Assembly (NCBI GenBank): GCA_036803025.1
Contig: DAIRVC010000051.1
Span: forward strand, 1-15,467
Origin: DAIRVC01 sp036803025
Lineage (GTDB): Bacteria; Chloroflexota; Anaerolineae; Anaerolineales; E44-bin32
DNA length: 15,467 nucleotides
Direction: 5' to 3'
In this document: positions 1 through 7,396 of the stretch, piece by piece
Layout: the number at the start of each line of letters is the position of its first letter
Position numbering within the stretch: position 1 is the first letter of the stretch
Program-made: the position numbers and the translations under genes
Notes under the pieces: generated by a model
What the model was told of the DNA's origin: nothing
The model's input: only the letters and a program-made list of their open reading frames with translations
Databases searched by the model: none

Positions 1-1
1 C

Positions 2-241
2 AACATCGCCAGCGGCCAGTCGGCCTCGATCCTGGCCATGGTCGGCTTGCTGACGGAGCTGATCCCCGTCGGCGGCGACCTGACGTTCGGGCCCCCGCGG
101 GCGGGCGATATCCGCCACTCGTCGGCCGACGTGGCCCTGGCCGCCCGGGCGTTGGGTTATCGCCCGCAGACCGCCTTGAAGGATGGGCTGCGGCTCACGG
201 TAGAATGGTTCCGCCGGGTGACGCCGGCGCGCCTGCCATGA
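2..241 (+). CDS. NAD-dependent sugar epimerase/dehydratase, C-terminal fragment
   Basis: Only the last 79 codons are in the window; the reading frame is open to the left edge and stops with TGA at 239-241. The visible part contains GDIRHSSADV followed by ALGYRP and GLRLTVEWFRR. This is the characteristic C-terminal end of extended short-chain dehydrogenases of the UDP-glucose 4-epimerase/dTDP-glucose dehydratase type, where the Asp-Ile-Arg-His segment helps bind the nucleotide sugar. The Rossmann domain and catalytic Tyr/Lys lie outside the window, so the exact substrate cannot be assigned. Its stop overlaps the next start as ATGA, so the two genes are probably translationally coupled and belong to one nucleotide-sugar or polysaccharide operon. 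Confidence 0.85.
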   Translation, partial: NIASGQSASILAMVGLLTELIPVGGDLTFGPPRAGDIRHSSADVALAARALGYRPQTALKDGLRLTVEWFRRVTPARLP

Positions 242-2133
242 GACCCTCCCTGCATGTCCGCAATCGCTTCCTGCTGCTGGGCGACGTGATCCTGATCGTC
301 ACCTCGGTCCTGGCTAGCTTTGCCCTGCGCCTGGATCTGGGGCCGCTGTTCCTCGACTACGTCCCGCACATGTGGACGATGGTCGGGGTGGCGCTGGTGG
401 TCAAGCCATTCGTCTACTACCTGTTCGGCATGTACCGGCGCTACTGGGTCTATGCCAGCACGCGCGAGCTGCTGCTGGTGGCCATCGCCACGGCGACTGC
501 CTCGATCGGCGTCGCCCTTATCATCATGCTGGTCATCCCGATCGGCTGGCTGCCGGCCCGCTTCCCCCGCTCGGTGCTGGGCATCGACTGGCTGCTCTCG
601 CTCTTCAGCGCCGGCGGACTGCGCATGGCCATCCGCGTGCTGGCCGAGTCGGGCCAGGTCAGCCAGAAGTTCGACGGCCTGGGCCGGATGAGGCGGGTGG
701 TCATTGTCGGCGCCGGCGACGCCGGCGCGCTGGTGGTCCGGGAAATGCAGCGCAACCCGCAGCTGCACATGCTGCCGCTGGCTTTCGTCGACGACGATCC
801 CGAGAAGCTGCGCAAAGATATCCACGGGATCCGCGTCAGCGGCCGGCTGACCGAACTGGCCGGGGTTATCGAGCGCTACCGGGCGGATGAGGTTGTCATT
901 GCCATCCCGACGGCGACCGGGCGCGTTGTGCGCCAGGTGACCGATACCTGCCGGCAGAAGAGCGTCCCCTTCCGCACCATGCCCGGCATCTACGAGCTGA
1001 TCGGCGGCAAAGTCAGCGTCAATCGCTTGCGCGAGGTCGACATCGGTGACCTGTTGCGCCGCGAAACCGCCCATATCGACGAGGACCGCGTGGCCGGATT
1101 GTTCAGCGGCAAGCGCGTCCTGATCACCGGTGCGGGCGGTTCGATCGGCCTGGAGCTATGCCGGCAGATCTCACGCTGGCAGCCGGCACAGCTCGGCCTG
1201 CTCGGCCACGGCGAGAACAGCGTGTTCGAGGCCTTGATCGAGCTGAACGAGACTTTCCCCGGGTTGCCGGTCCTGCCGATTATCGCCGACATCCGTGACC
1301 AGGCACGCATGCACGATGTCTTCGATGCCTTCCGCCCGGACATCGTCTTCCATGCCGCCGCGCACAAGCACGTCCCGCTGATGGAGCTCAACATCGAGGA
1401 AGCGGTCACCAACAACGTGCTGGGGACGCAGACGGTCGTGAATGCGGCGCTGTCGCAGGCGACCCCGCGCCTGGTGTTGATCTCGACCGACAAGGCCGTG
1501 GAACCGGCCAGCATCTACGGAGCGACCAAACGTGTGGCCGAGATGATCGTGCGCGATGCGGCCATGCGGTCGGGGCGCGCCTTCTCCACGGTCCGCTTCG
1601 GCAATGTTCTGGGAAGCCGCGGCAGCATCGTGCCGCTGTTCAAGCGCCAGATCGCCCGCGGTGGACCGGTGACCATCACGCACCCGGACATGAAGCGCTT
1701 CTTCATGACCATCCCCGAGGCCGTGCACCTGGTCCTGCAGGCGGCTGTGATGGGCCAGGGCGGGGAGGTCTTCGTCTTGCGCATGGGCGAGCCGGTGCGG
1801 ATCGTCGATCTGGCCGAGGACCTGATCCGGCTGTCCGGCCTCGAACCGGGCAAAGAGGTCGAGATCGCCTTCACCGGCGTGCGGCCGGGCGACAAGCTTA
1901 GCGAGAGTCTTTGGGAAGAGGGCATGCCGTACGAGTCGACGGCACATCCGGATATCATCCAGGTCAGTGAAGAGGCGGTCGTCGATCGGGAGGCGCTCGA
2001 GGCCCTGGTCGGCGAGCTGCTGCGGCTGGCGCGCGAGGGCGACGGCGAGTCGGTGATCGGGTTGATGAATGAGAGAGTCCCCGGCAGCGCGGTCGGCAAG
2101 GCGCCGCCGCCCGATCTCACGGCCGTGCTCTAG
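238..2133 (+). CDS. Membrane-bound nucleotide-sugar 4,6-dehydratase/epimerase (CapD/WbpM/PglF-like)
   Basis: The 631-residue protein has the full two-part architecture of the large membrane CapD/WbpM/PglF family, which converts UDP-GlcNAc-type sugars for capsule, O-antigen or glycan synthesis at the inner membrane. About four membrane segments lie in residues 11-125, with FGMYRRYWVY between the second and third. A first Rossmann-like domain begins near residue 155 (VGAGDAGALV). The catalytic SDR domain begins near residue 294 (TGAGGSIG), followed by STDK at 416-419 and YGATK at 427-431. The position that is usually Met in large WbpM-type enzymes is Tyr here (Y427). The ATG at 238 is chosen because it overlaps the upstream stop as ATGA; an in-frame ATG at 205 would add 11 unremarkable residues. 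No good Shine-Dalgarno is seen, consistent with coupling. A terminator follows at 2175. Confidence 0.93.
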   Translation: MRPSLHVRNRFLLLGDVILIVTSVLASFALRLDLGPLFLDYVPHMWTMVGVALVVKPFVYYLFGMYRRYWVYASTRELLLVAIATATASIGVALIIMLVIPIGWLPARFPRSVLGIDWLLSLFSAGGLRMAIRVLAESGQVSQKFDGLGRMRRVVIVGAGDAGALVVREMQRNPQLHMLPLAFVDDDPEKLRKDIHGIRVSGRLTELAGVIERYRADEVVIAIPTATGRVVRQVTDTCRQKSVPFRTMPGIYELIGGKVSVNRLREVDIGDLLRRETAHIDEDRVAGLFSGKRVLITGAGGSIGLELCRQISRWQPAQLGLLGHGENSVFEALIELNETFPGLPVLPIIADIRDQARMHDVFDAFRPDIVFHAAAHKHVPLMELNIEEAVTNNVLGTQTVVNAALSQATPRLVLISTDKAVEPASIYGATKRVAEMIVRDAAMRSGRAFSTVRFGNVLGSRGSIVPLFKRQIARGGPVTITHPDMKRFFMTIPEAVHLVLQAAVMGQGGEVFVLRMGEPVRIVDLAEDLIRLSGLEPGKEVEIAFTGVRPGDKLSESLWEEGMPYESTAHPDIIQVSEEAVVDREALEALVGELLRLAREGDGESVIGLMNERVPGSAVGKAPPPDLTAVL

Positions 2134-2174
2134 ACTCGCCGCCCGGAGACAGGCGCCACAGACTCCAGACGCGC

Positions 2175-2205
2175 GATGCCCCGCCGGATGGCGGGGCGTC
2201 TTGTT
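2175..2205 (+). terminator. Intrinsic terminator after the CapD-like gene
   Basis: An 11-bp stem (2175-2185 pairing with 2190-2200, one G-T pair) closes a GGAT loop and is followed by TTGTT. It lies 42 bp after the dehydratase stop. The T-tract is short, but the stem is strong. The 3' arm plus its following bases is the same 12-mer as in the terminator at 3026. Confidence 0.75.
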
Positions 2206-2249
2206 CCCCTCGGCTGTCGGCGGCTTCGAAGACCGGGCGCGGCTTCCCG

Positions 2250-2639
2250 CTAGGGCGCCGGGACCGGGGTGTCCGTGTCGGTCGGCGGGGGCGGCGTGGG
2301 CGAGGGGGAAGCCGTCGGGGTGGGGGTCTCGGTGGGCGTCGGCGTCGGTGTGTCCGTCGGCAGCGGCGTGAACGTGGCCGTGCGGGTGAAGGGCACGAAC
2401 GGGGTGTTGGTGATCGTGGGCGTGTTCGTCGGCGAAGGGCTGTGGGTGAATTCCGGCGTAGGGGCTGCGGTTGACAACGTAGGCGTCGCTGTGGCGCTGG
2501 GCGTCGGTGTGGGGCCGGCCGGCGAGAGGCCCAAGGCGATCAAGCCGAGGCAGTAACAGGGCAGGGTGGCCAGGATGATGCCGGTCAGGATCGTGTAGAG
2601 CCGGCGCCTGCCAGGGGGGCCGTCGCGGCGCGCGTCCAT
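2250..2639 (-). CDS. Thr/Pro-rich (TPTPT repeat) membrane-anchored protein
   Basis: I do not recognise a catalytic family. The 129-residue product starts with a basic segment (MDARRDG...RRR), then one hydrophobic segment at about residues 15-37 that looks like an uncleaved signal anchor; no lipobox is seen although two Cys lie in it. The remaining ~90 residues are almost only Thr, Pro, Ser and Ala with irregular TPT/TPTE/TNTP repeats and no folded domain. Such tails usually form extended, possibly glycosylated stalks or wall-spanning linkers; here there is nothing attached to the tail, which is odd. The ATG at 2639 is preferred over 2684 because a promoter-like pair lies between them and would overlap the longer start. 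It is convergent with the CapD-like gene and divergent from the ferredoxin. The low-complexity opposite strand gives a Gly/Val-rich shadow frame, which I reject. Confidence 0.7.
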   Translation of the reverse strand: MDARRDGPPGRRRLYTILTGIILATLPCYCLGLIALGLSPAGPTPTPSATATPTLSTAAPTPEFTHSPSPTNTPTITNTPFVPFTRTATFTPLPTDTPTPTPTETPTPTASPSPTPPPPTDTDTPVPAP

Positions 2640-2655
2640 GGAAGCTCGGCCGCGG

Positions 2656-2684
2656 ATGATATCAGGTTTGCGTAAGTGACACAA
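2656..2684 (-). promoter_or_regulatory. Candidate promoter for the Thr/Pro-rich protein
   Basis: On the minus strand TTGTGT (2684-2679) is followed after 17 bp by TATCAT (2661-2656). The -10 matches the sigma-70 consensus at five of six positions; the -35 only at three. The predicted start of transcription is near 2649, leaving a leader of about 10 nt before the ATG at 2639. Confidence 0.4.
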
Positions 2685-2713
2685 CCAGACCGGTCCGGAA
2701 TTCAGGAGAATAC

Positions 2714-2737
2714 GACGAAAATCACGTGCGTTTCGTC
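2714..2737. promoter_or_regulatory. 24-bp imperfect palindrome with CACGTG core between divergent genes
   Basis: Arms GACGAAA (2714-2720) and TTTCGTC (2731-2737) are perfect reverse complements and flank a self-complementary CACGTG core (2723-2728), with unpaired spacers AT and CG. It lies just upstream of the candidate ferredoxin -35 at 2740 and about 30 bp upstream of the -35 of the divergent gene, a typical place for an operator bound by a dimeric regulator. The core is shared with parS, but the flanks do not fit parS. Confidence 0.45.
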
Positions 2738-2739
2738 AA

Positions 2740-2768
2740 TTGTGCCCCCCGGCCGGGTGGCTTACAGT
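2740..2768 (+). promoter_or_regulatory. Weak candidate promoter for the ferredoxin gene
   Basis: TTGTGC (2740-2745) and TACAGT (2763-2768) are separated by 17 bp. Matches to consensus are only three and four of six, so this rests mainly on spacing and position: about 45 bp upstream of the ferredoxin start and directly next to the palindrome. Confidence 0.3.
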
Positions 2769-2812
2769 TCGGCTGCACGTCCCTATCCCAGTCGCCAAGC
2801 GAGGGTTCAGCC

Positions 2813-3004
2813 ATGGCAATGCGCATCACCGATGAGTGCATCTCCTGCGGAGCGTGCGAGCCGGAATGCCCCACACAGTCCATCTCAGAGGGCGACTCGA
2901 TCTACGTGATCGATGCGGGCACATGCGTCGAGTGCGTCGGGCATCATGATTCCCCGCACTGCGTCACAGTCTGCCCGGTCGAGTGCATCGTCAAGGCCGA
3001 GTAG
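2813..3004 (+). CDS. 2[4Fe-4S] ferredoxin, YfhL/Alvin type
   Basis: This 63-residue soluble electron carrier has two cysteine clusters. The first is C9-x2-C12-x2-C15-x3-C19-P. The second is C38-x2-C41-x8-C50-x3-C54-P, with an extra Cys at 58. The eight-residue insertion between the second and third ligands of the second cluster is the hallmark of the YfhL/Allochromatium-type ferredoxins, which carry two low-potential [4Fe-4S] centres. The start at 2813 is chosen because GAGG lies at 2801-2804, eight bases upstream; an in-frame upstream ATG at 2726 would add an unconserved 29 residues. The gene is monocistronic, with a strong terminator 21 bp after the stop, and is divergent from the Thr/Pro-rich gene. 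The redox partner cannot be told from the neighbours. Confidence 0.93.
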   Translation: MAMRITDECISCGACEPECPTQSISEGDSIYVIDAGTCVECVGHHDSPHCVTVCPVECIVKAE

Positions 3005-3025
3005 CTTTCGTCTGACCATGCCGGG

Positions 3026-3055
3026 AGACGCCCCGTTTCGGGGCGTCTTGCGTTC
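3026..3055 (+). terminator. Intrinsic terminator after the ferredoxin gene
   Basis: A perfect 10-bp stem, AGACGCCCCG (3026-3035) with CGGGGCGTCT (3039-3048), closes a TTT loop and is followed by TGCGTT. It shares the 12-mer CGGGGCGTCTTG with the terminator at 2175. Confidence 0.8.
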
Positions 3056-3165
3056 CGGCGAAGGACCGCCGATGGGGATGGGGACGGACGCAGGCTGTGC
3101 GGTACACTTGCGGCAGGGCGAACCGGCGGTCAGTTGGGGCGGTAGTCTGTAGAGGGATGATTCGG

Positions 3166-5553
3166 GTGAGTAGAGTTCCGCGGCAGCGCAATCGTGACGG
3201 GCTGAGCCTGGTTCTGGTCCTGGCACTGGTGATGCTGGCGGGCGTCTCCTTCGCCACGGCAGACTGGGTCGACTACCTGATCCTGGTGCCGGCCGTCGGG
3301 GTGCTGGGCGTCCTGGCCGGATCGGGATTGGCCTGGAGCCGATTCGGCCCCCGGCTGTCGATCTTGCTGGCCGCCGCCTATGGCGCATTCGTTGTCACCT
3401 GGCAGCTCGGCCAATCCCTCGACCCTGCGTTGAGCTGGCGCCAACGACTGGCTGATCTCGGCGGTCGCCTGACGGCCTTCGTGCAGGTACTGCTGCACGG
3501 CGACCCCAACCCTGATCCCTTGATGTTCGTCGTTCTGATGGCGGTGCTCTTCTGGATCCTGGGCGCGCAGGCTGGCTGGGCGATCTTCCGCCGCCAGGCG
3601 CTGTGGCGCGCGGTCCTACCACCGGGACTGGCCTTGTTGATCAACGCCTTCTTCTACGTGGGCAGCGCCGCGCTGGAATGGTATGTGGCCAGCTTCGTCC
3701 TGTTGACCTTGCTCCTGGCGCTGCGGCTGAATCTGGTACAGCAGCGAGACGGATGGTCGGACAAGTGGGCGCAAGTTCCCCCCGGCGCCGATCAGGCCAT
3801 CTCTCGGGCGGGCCTCCTTCTCGCTGTCGCGCTCGTCGTGCTCGCCTGGGGCGGCCCGGCCTTTGCACAGTCCCAGACGGCCACTGACCTGTGGATCAAG
3901 GTCTCAACTCCACTGCGGTCGCTGCGCGACCGCATCGGCGATATGTTCGGGGAGCTGCGCAGCCCGCTGGTCACGGTCAGCGACGCCTACAGCGCCAGGC
4001 TGGCCCTGGGGGCGGGTGTCGAGCCCGGCGATGCGCTGATCATGGAGGTCACCCCGCGAGGGCGGCCAGGGCCGGGCGCACGCTTCTACTGGCGCTCGCG
4101 CGTTTATGATCACTATGAAGCCGGCGCGTGGTCGATGACTGTCGGCGAGCCGTCACCCTTCGATCCGGGGCATGGTTCGATCGCGGTGCCGCCCTACGCC
4201 GCCCGCGACGTGCTCGCCTTCGAGTTCGTACCGCGCGTGCCGGCTCTGCAAGCGCTGTACGTTCCTTCGGCGCCGGTGTGGGTCAGCCGCACGGCGGTGG
4301 TCACGCAGGAGTTGCTGCCCGAAGGCGGCGCCGATGTCCTGGTGCTCTCCTCCGCTGCCGTGGTGGTCGAAGGCGAGACCTACGAAGCGCGCGGCGCGGT
4401 GGCCTCCCCAACCGCCGAGCAGCTTCGGCGTGCGGGTTCGCAGTATCCGCAATGGGCCGTCGACACCTACCTTCAGTCTCCCGAAAGCATTTCGCCGCGG
4501 GTCGTCCAGTTGGCGGAGGCGATCGCCGCCGGATGGGACACTCCCTACGACAAAGCCGCGGCGGTCACCGCCTGGCTGCGGGACAACCTCGCCTACAGCC
4601 GCATCACCGATCCGCCGCCGGCCGACCAGGAGCCGGTGGAGTGGCTGCTCTTCGAATACAAGATCGGGTTCTGCAACTACTTCGCCACCGCTGAGGTCGT
4701 CCTGCTGCGCAGTCTGGGGATCCCGGCCCGCATGGTCGCCGGATACGCCAGCGGGCGGCTCGATGAGGACAGCGGCGTCTACGAGGTGCGGGCTGGTGAC
4801 GCCCACGCGTGGGTGGAGGTCTTCTTTCCCGGGTACGGTTGGATCGAGTTTGAGCCGACGCCGGAACAGCCGGCGCTGGTCCGCCCGGAGACGGCGCCGG
4901 AGGAGGGGGTTACCCCCGGCGGCGTGAGCCTCGGGGAGGTCGGTCCCGGCGCGCTGCCTGAGGAGCGATTCAATCAGGAATTCTCCCCTGGCCTGGAGCC
5001 CGAGGACTCGGCGGGCACAGCGGACGGGCTCCCTTCGCCCGCCCGCGGCCGCGCAACAACGTGGATCGCCGCTGGCCTGATCGGTCTCTTGGGGATTGTG
5101 GGCCTGTGGGCGCTGCTCGACCCGTACTTTCAGGCGATCCTGACCAGCTTCGTAGCCACCCGGCTGCGCCGTAACGGATCCGCGCCGCCCCGCCTGCGTC
5201 TGGCCGTGCGGCTGGCGTCCGCCACCCCGGCCGCGCAGGCTTACGTGCGCTGGAACCTCTGGCTGGCCAGGCTGCGCTTCCGCCTGGCGCCGGCGATGAC
5301 CCCCTTTGAGCGTGCGGAGGCGTTTGGGCAGACCATGCCGGAAGGGCGTGAGGCCGCCTGGACCATCGTCGAGGCGTACTCGGCCGAGCGATTCGGCGGC
5401 CGGCTAGTCGACCCGGCGGCGGTGCGCGCCGCCTGGCGCGGGCTGTACCCGCGCTTCTGGCTGGCCTGGGCCGGGCGCTGGCTGGTCCGGCTGCGTGATC
5501 CCCGACTCGCCGGGCCGCCAGCGCGTGACAGCCGGCCCCGCCGTTCGGCCTGA
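3166..5553 (+). CDS. Transmembrane transglutaminase-like protein with DUF4129 (TgpA family)
   Basis: The 795-residue protein has about seven hydrophobic segments in residues 14-233, then a large external region, a transglutaminase core, one membrane segment (about 632-655) and a cytoplasmic tail containing a DUF4129-like stretch (residues about 690-750). The core shows GFCNYFATAEVVLLRSLGIPARMVAGY with nucleophile Cys503, GDAHAWVE with His547, and GWIEFEPTP, where Glu563 takes the place of the usual third-residue Asp. It may therefore act as an extracytoplasmic peptidase or crosslinker; the substrate is unknown. Start choice: GAGG at 3152-3155 sits only 1 nt before ATG 3157 but 10 nt before the in-frame GTG at 3166, so I prefer GTG; ATG 3157 remains possible. 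The MoxR and DUF58 genes that commonly accompany this family are absent here. Confidence 0.88.
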   Translation: MSRVPRQRNRDGLSLVLVLALVMLAGVSFATADWVDYLILVPAVGVLGVLAGSGLAWSRFGPRLSILLAAAYGAFVVTWQLGQSLDPALSWRQRLADLGGRLTAFVQVLLHGDPNPDPLMFVVLMAVLFWILGAQAGWAIFRRQALWRAVLPPGLALLINAFFYVGSAALEWYVASFVLLTLLLALRLNLVQQRDGWSDKWAQVPPGADQAISRAGLLLAVALVVLAWGGPAFAQSQTATDLWIKVSTPLRSLRDRIGDMFGELRSPLVTVSDAYSARLALGAGVEPGDALIMEVTPRGRPGPGARFYWRSRVYDHYEAGAWSMTVGEPSPFDPGHGSIAVPPYAARDVLAFEFVPRVPALQALYVPSAPVWVSRTAVVTQELLPEGGADVLVLSSAAVVVEGETYEARGAVASPTAEQLRRAGSQYPQWAVDTYLQSPESISPRVVQLAEAIAAGWDTPYDKAAAVTAWLRDNLAYSRITDPPPADQEPVEWLLFEYKIGFCNYFATAEVVLLRSLGIPARMVAGYASGRLDEDSGVYEVRAGDAHAWVEVFFPGYGWIEFEPTPEQPALVRPETAPEEGVTPGGVSLGEVGPGALPEERFNQEFSPGLEPEDSAGTADGLPSPARGRATTWIAAGLIGLLGIVGLWALLDPYFQAILTSFVATRLRRNGSAPPRLRLAVRLASATPAAQAYVRWNLWLARLRFRLAPAMTPFERAEAFGQTMPEGREAAWTIVEAYSAERFGGRLVDPAAVRAAWRGLYPRFWLAWAGRWLVRLRDPRLAGPPARDSRPRRSA

Positions 5554-5604
5554 CAGCCTGGAGATCACCACGAGCTGCCGGACCATGCAGCCGGCGCAGC
5601 TGGT

Positions 5605-5632
5605 TTGAGGGGGCTCCACGCGGCCGTATAAT
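5605..5632 (+). promoter_or_regulatory. Near-consensus sigma-70 type promoter of the cyclase gene
   Basis: TTGAGG (5605-5610) and a perfect TATAAT (5627-5632) are separated by 16 bp in otherwise GC-rich DNA. Transcription is expected to begin near 5639, giving a leader of about 12 nt that just includes the AGGGG Shine-Dalgarno at 5641-5645. This supports the TTG start at 5651. Confidence 0.65.
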
Positions 5633-5650
5633 CAGCGGCCAGGGGCCTCG

Positions 5651-7396
5651 TTGGCAGAACCGACCCTGCGTCCTTCGGCCGAACACCACCTGCTTCGGCT
5701 CAGCCGGATGGCTGAAGATCTCGGCGGCCAGTTGGCCGCGTTTCGCGAGACCCTCGGGCCGGGCGAGTCGTTCTTCCCCAGTGGAGCCGTCGAACGACTG
5801 CGCCAGCTGAGCGGCTCGCTGCTCATCCTGCGCGAGGAGATCTTCCAGGCCGACCTCGAGCGTCGCAATCTGCACGCCCTGGCGGATGTCGGCCGGGCGC
5901 TGAACTCGTCTCTCGACCTGACCACCGTCCTGAACCAGGTCATGGATACGATCATCCGGCTCACCGGCGCCGAGCGCTCCTTCCTGATGCTGCGCGGCGA
6001 GGGCGGGACGATGGAGGTCGTGGTCGCGCGCAACTGGGAACACGAAAGCCTGGCTGAGGCCGAGCGCGCCCTGAGCAGCACCGTCGTCGAGCGAGTCCTC
6101 CAGACCGGTGAGGCGGTCCTGACGACCGACGCGCAGGAAGATCCGCGCTTCAGCGCGCAGGAGAGCGTGGTGGCCTACAACCTGCGCTCGATTCTGTGCG
6201 TTCCGTTGAAGCTCAAGGATGTCCTGACCGGAGTCGTTTACGCCGACAACCGCGGCCGGGCAGGATTGTTCACCGAACGCGACCTCTCACTCTTGTCTCT
6301 GTTCGCCGACCAGGCGGCAGTGGCGCTGGAGAATGCCCGGCTGTTCGATTCGGTCCGGCGCAGCCTCGAGCAGGTGACCGAGCTGAAGAACCTGCTGCAG
6401 GATGTGCTCACCTCCATCGCCAGTGGGGTCATCACCGCCGATGCGCGCCAGCTGGTCAGCCTGTGCAACCGGGCGGCGGAGGAGATCCTGGCAATTTCCC
6501 ACAAGAGCTTGATCGGCGAACCGTTGGGGAAGATCCTTCCGTCCATCTCGGAGGATCTGGCCGCACAGGTGGGCCAGGTGCTCGAGAGCGACCGGCGCAT
6601 CATCGGCCTGGAGACCCAGTCGGACCTGCCCGGGCGAGGCCGGGTCGAGTTGAGCTTCAACCTGACCCCGCTCAAGGATGCCAATCGCACCACGCACGGG
6701 GTCGCAGTCGTGATCGACGACCTGACCGAAAAGCGTCGGCTGCAAGCCCAGCGGCGCCTGTTCGGCCGCATGGTCTCGCCGGCGGTCATCGAACAGCTCG
6801 ACCCGGACAGCCTGGCCTTGAGTGGCCACCGCGCCGTCATCACAACCCTGTTCGCCGACCTGCGCGGCTTCACGGCTTTCAGTGAGAGGCTCGAGGCCGA
6901 GGCGCTGGTGGCCGTACTGAACCGATACCTGGCCGCGGCAGCCGAGGCGATCCTGGCTGAGGGTGGGACGATCGACAAGTACCTGGGCGACGCGGTGATG
7001 GCCTGGTTCAACGCGCCGCTTCCGCAGCCGGATCACAGCCTGCGCGCCGCCCGCGCCGCCCTGGCCATCCAGGCCGCCATCGAGCAGTTGCATCGTCAGA
7101 TCGAACCGGAACTGCGACTGTCCTTCGGGGTCGGCATCCATTGCGGCGAGGCCATCTTAGGGCTGGTCGGTACCGAGAAGCAGATCAACTACACTGCCAT
7201 CGGCGATAGCGTCAACACCGCCAAGCGACTGCAGGAGAACGCCCGGGCGGGGCAGGTCCTGATCAGCCGCGCCGCCGCCGAGGCGGCAGGTGACCAGGTG
7301 ATCGTGGCGCCGGTGCCCGCCCTGCGAGTGGAAGGCAAGACCCAGCCTGTGGAGGCCTACGAGTTGATCGGGGTGCGCGGCGGGCCGGCGGCTTGA
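5651..7396 (+). CDS. Soluble GAF-PAS class III adenylate cyclase
   Basis: The 581-residue protein has no membrane segment. After an N-terminal helical region come a GAF sensor domain (about residues 76-230), a helical linker, a PAS-like domain (about 250-350) and a class III nucleotide cyclase domain (about 375-575). The catalytic set is complete: metal ligands D403 (FADLRGF) and D447 (DKYLGDAVMAW), purine-selecting K443 and T515 (NYTAIGD), and transition-state N522 and R526 (VNTAKR). The Lys/Thr pair predicts ATP rather than GTP, hence cAMP synthesis controlled by a small ligand or redox signal at GAF/PAS. The TTG start is supported by AGGGG five bases upstream and by the promoter; ATG 5708 is the alternative and would not disturb any domain. 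The gene ends directly against the convergent desulfhydrase gene. No cAMP receptor is encoded in the window. Confidence 0.92.
   Translation: MAEPTLRPSAEHHLLRLSRMAEDLGGQLAAFRETLGPGESFFPSGAVERLRQLSGSLLILREEIFQADLERRNLHALADVGRALNSSLDLTTVLNQVMDTIIRLTGAERSFLMLRGEGGTMEVVVARNWEHESLAEAERALSSTVVERVLQTGEAVLTTDAQEDPRFSAQESVVAYNLRSILCVPLKLKDVLTGVVYADNRGRAGLFTERDLSLLSLFADQAAVALENARLFDSVRRSLEQVTELKNLLQDVLTSIASGVITADARQLVSLCNRAAEEILAISHKSLIGEPLGKILPSISEDLAAQVGQVLESDRRIIGLETQSDLPGRGRVELSFNLTPLKDANRTTHGVAVVIDDLTEKRRLQAQRRLFGRMVSPAVIEQLDPDSLALSGHRAVITTLFADLRGFTAFSERLEAEALVAVLNRYLAAAAEAILAEGGTIDKYLGDAVMAWFNAPLPQPDHSLRAARAALAIQAAIEQLHRQIEPELRLSFGVGIHCGEAILGLVGTEKQINYTAIGDSVNTAKRLQENARAGQVLISRAAAEAAGDQVIVAPVPALRVEGKTQPVEAYELIGVRGGPAA

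Noticed and set aside
176..206. TTGAAG and TAGAAT as an internal promoter before the CapD-like gene
   Set aside because: The spacer is 19 bp, the elements lie inside the upstream coding region, and the ATGA overlap argues for coupled translation from a longer transcript.
157..1074. 305-codon open frame on the minus strand opposite the CapD-like gene
   Set aside because: It is rich in Asp, Gln, His and Arg with no recognisable motif, while the plus strand has a full dehydratase.
2269..2556. Gly/Val-rich repetitive open frame on the plus strand
   Set aside because: It is the reverse complement of the Thr/Pro repeats. The minus strand has a plausible signal anchor and promoter and is the better coding choice.
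2718..2733. Possible parS site at the CACGTG palindrome, given parB in the same window
   Set aside because: The parS consensus needs TGTTT before and AAACA after CACGTG. Here the flanks are AAAAT and CGTTT, matching at almost no position outside the core. No better parS candidate was found on either strand.
5574..5600. Bulged stem-loop after the transglutaminase gene as a terminator
   Set aside because: The stem is interrupted by a two-base bulge with a nine-base loop and no T-tract follows, so it is not convincing as a terminator.
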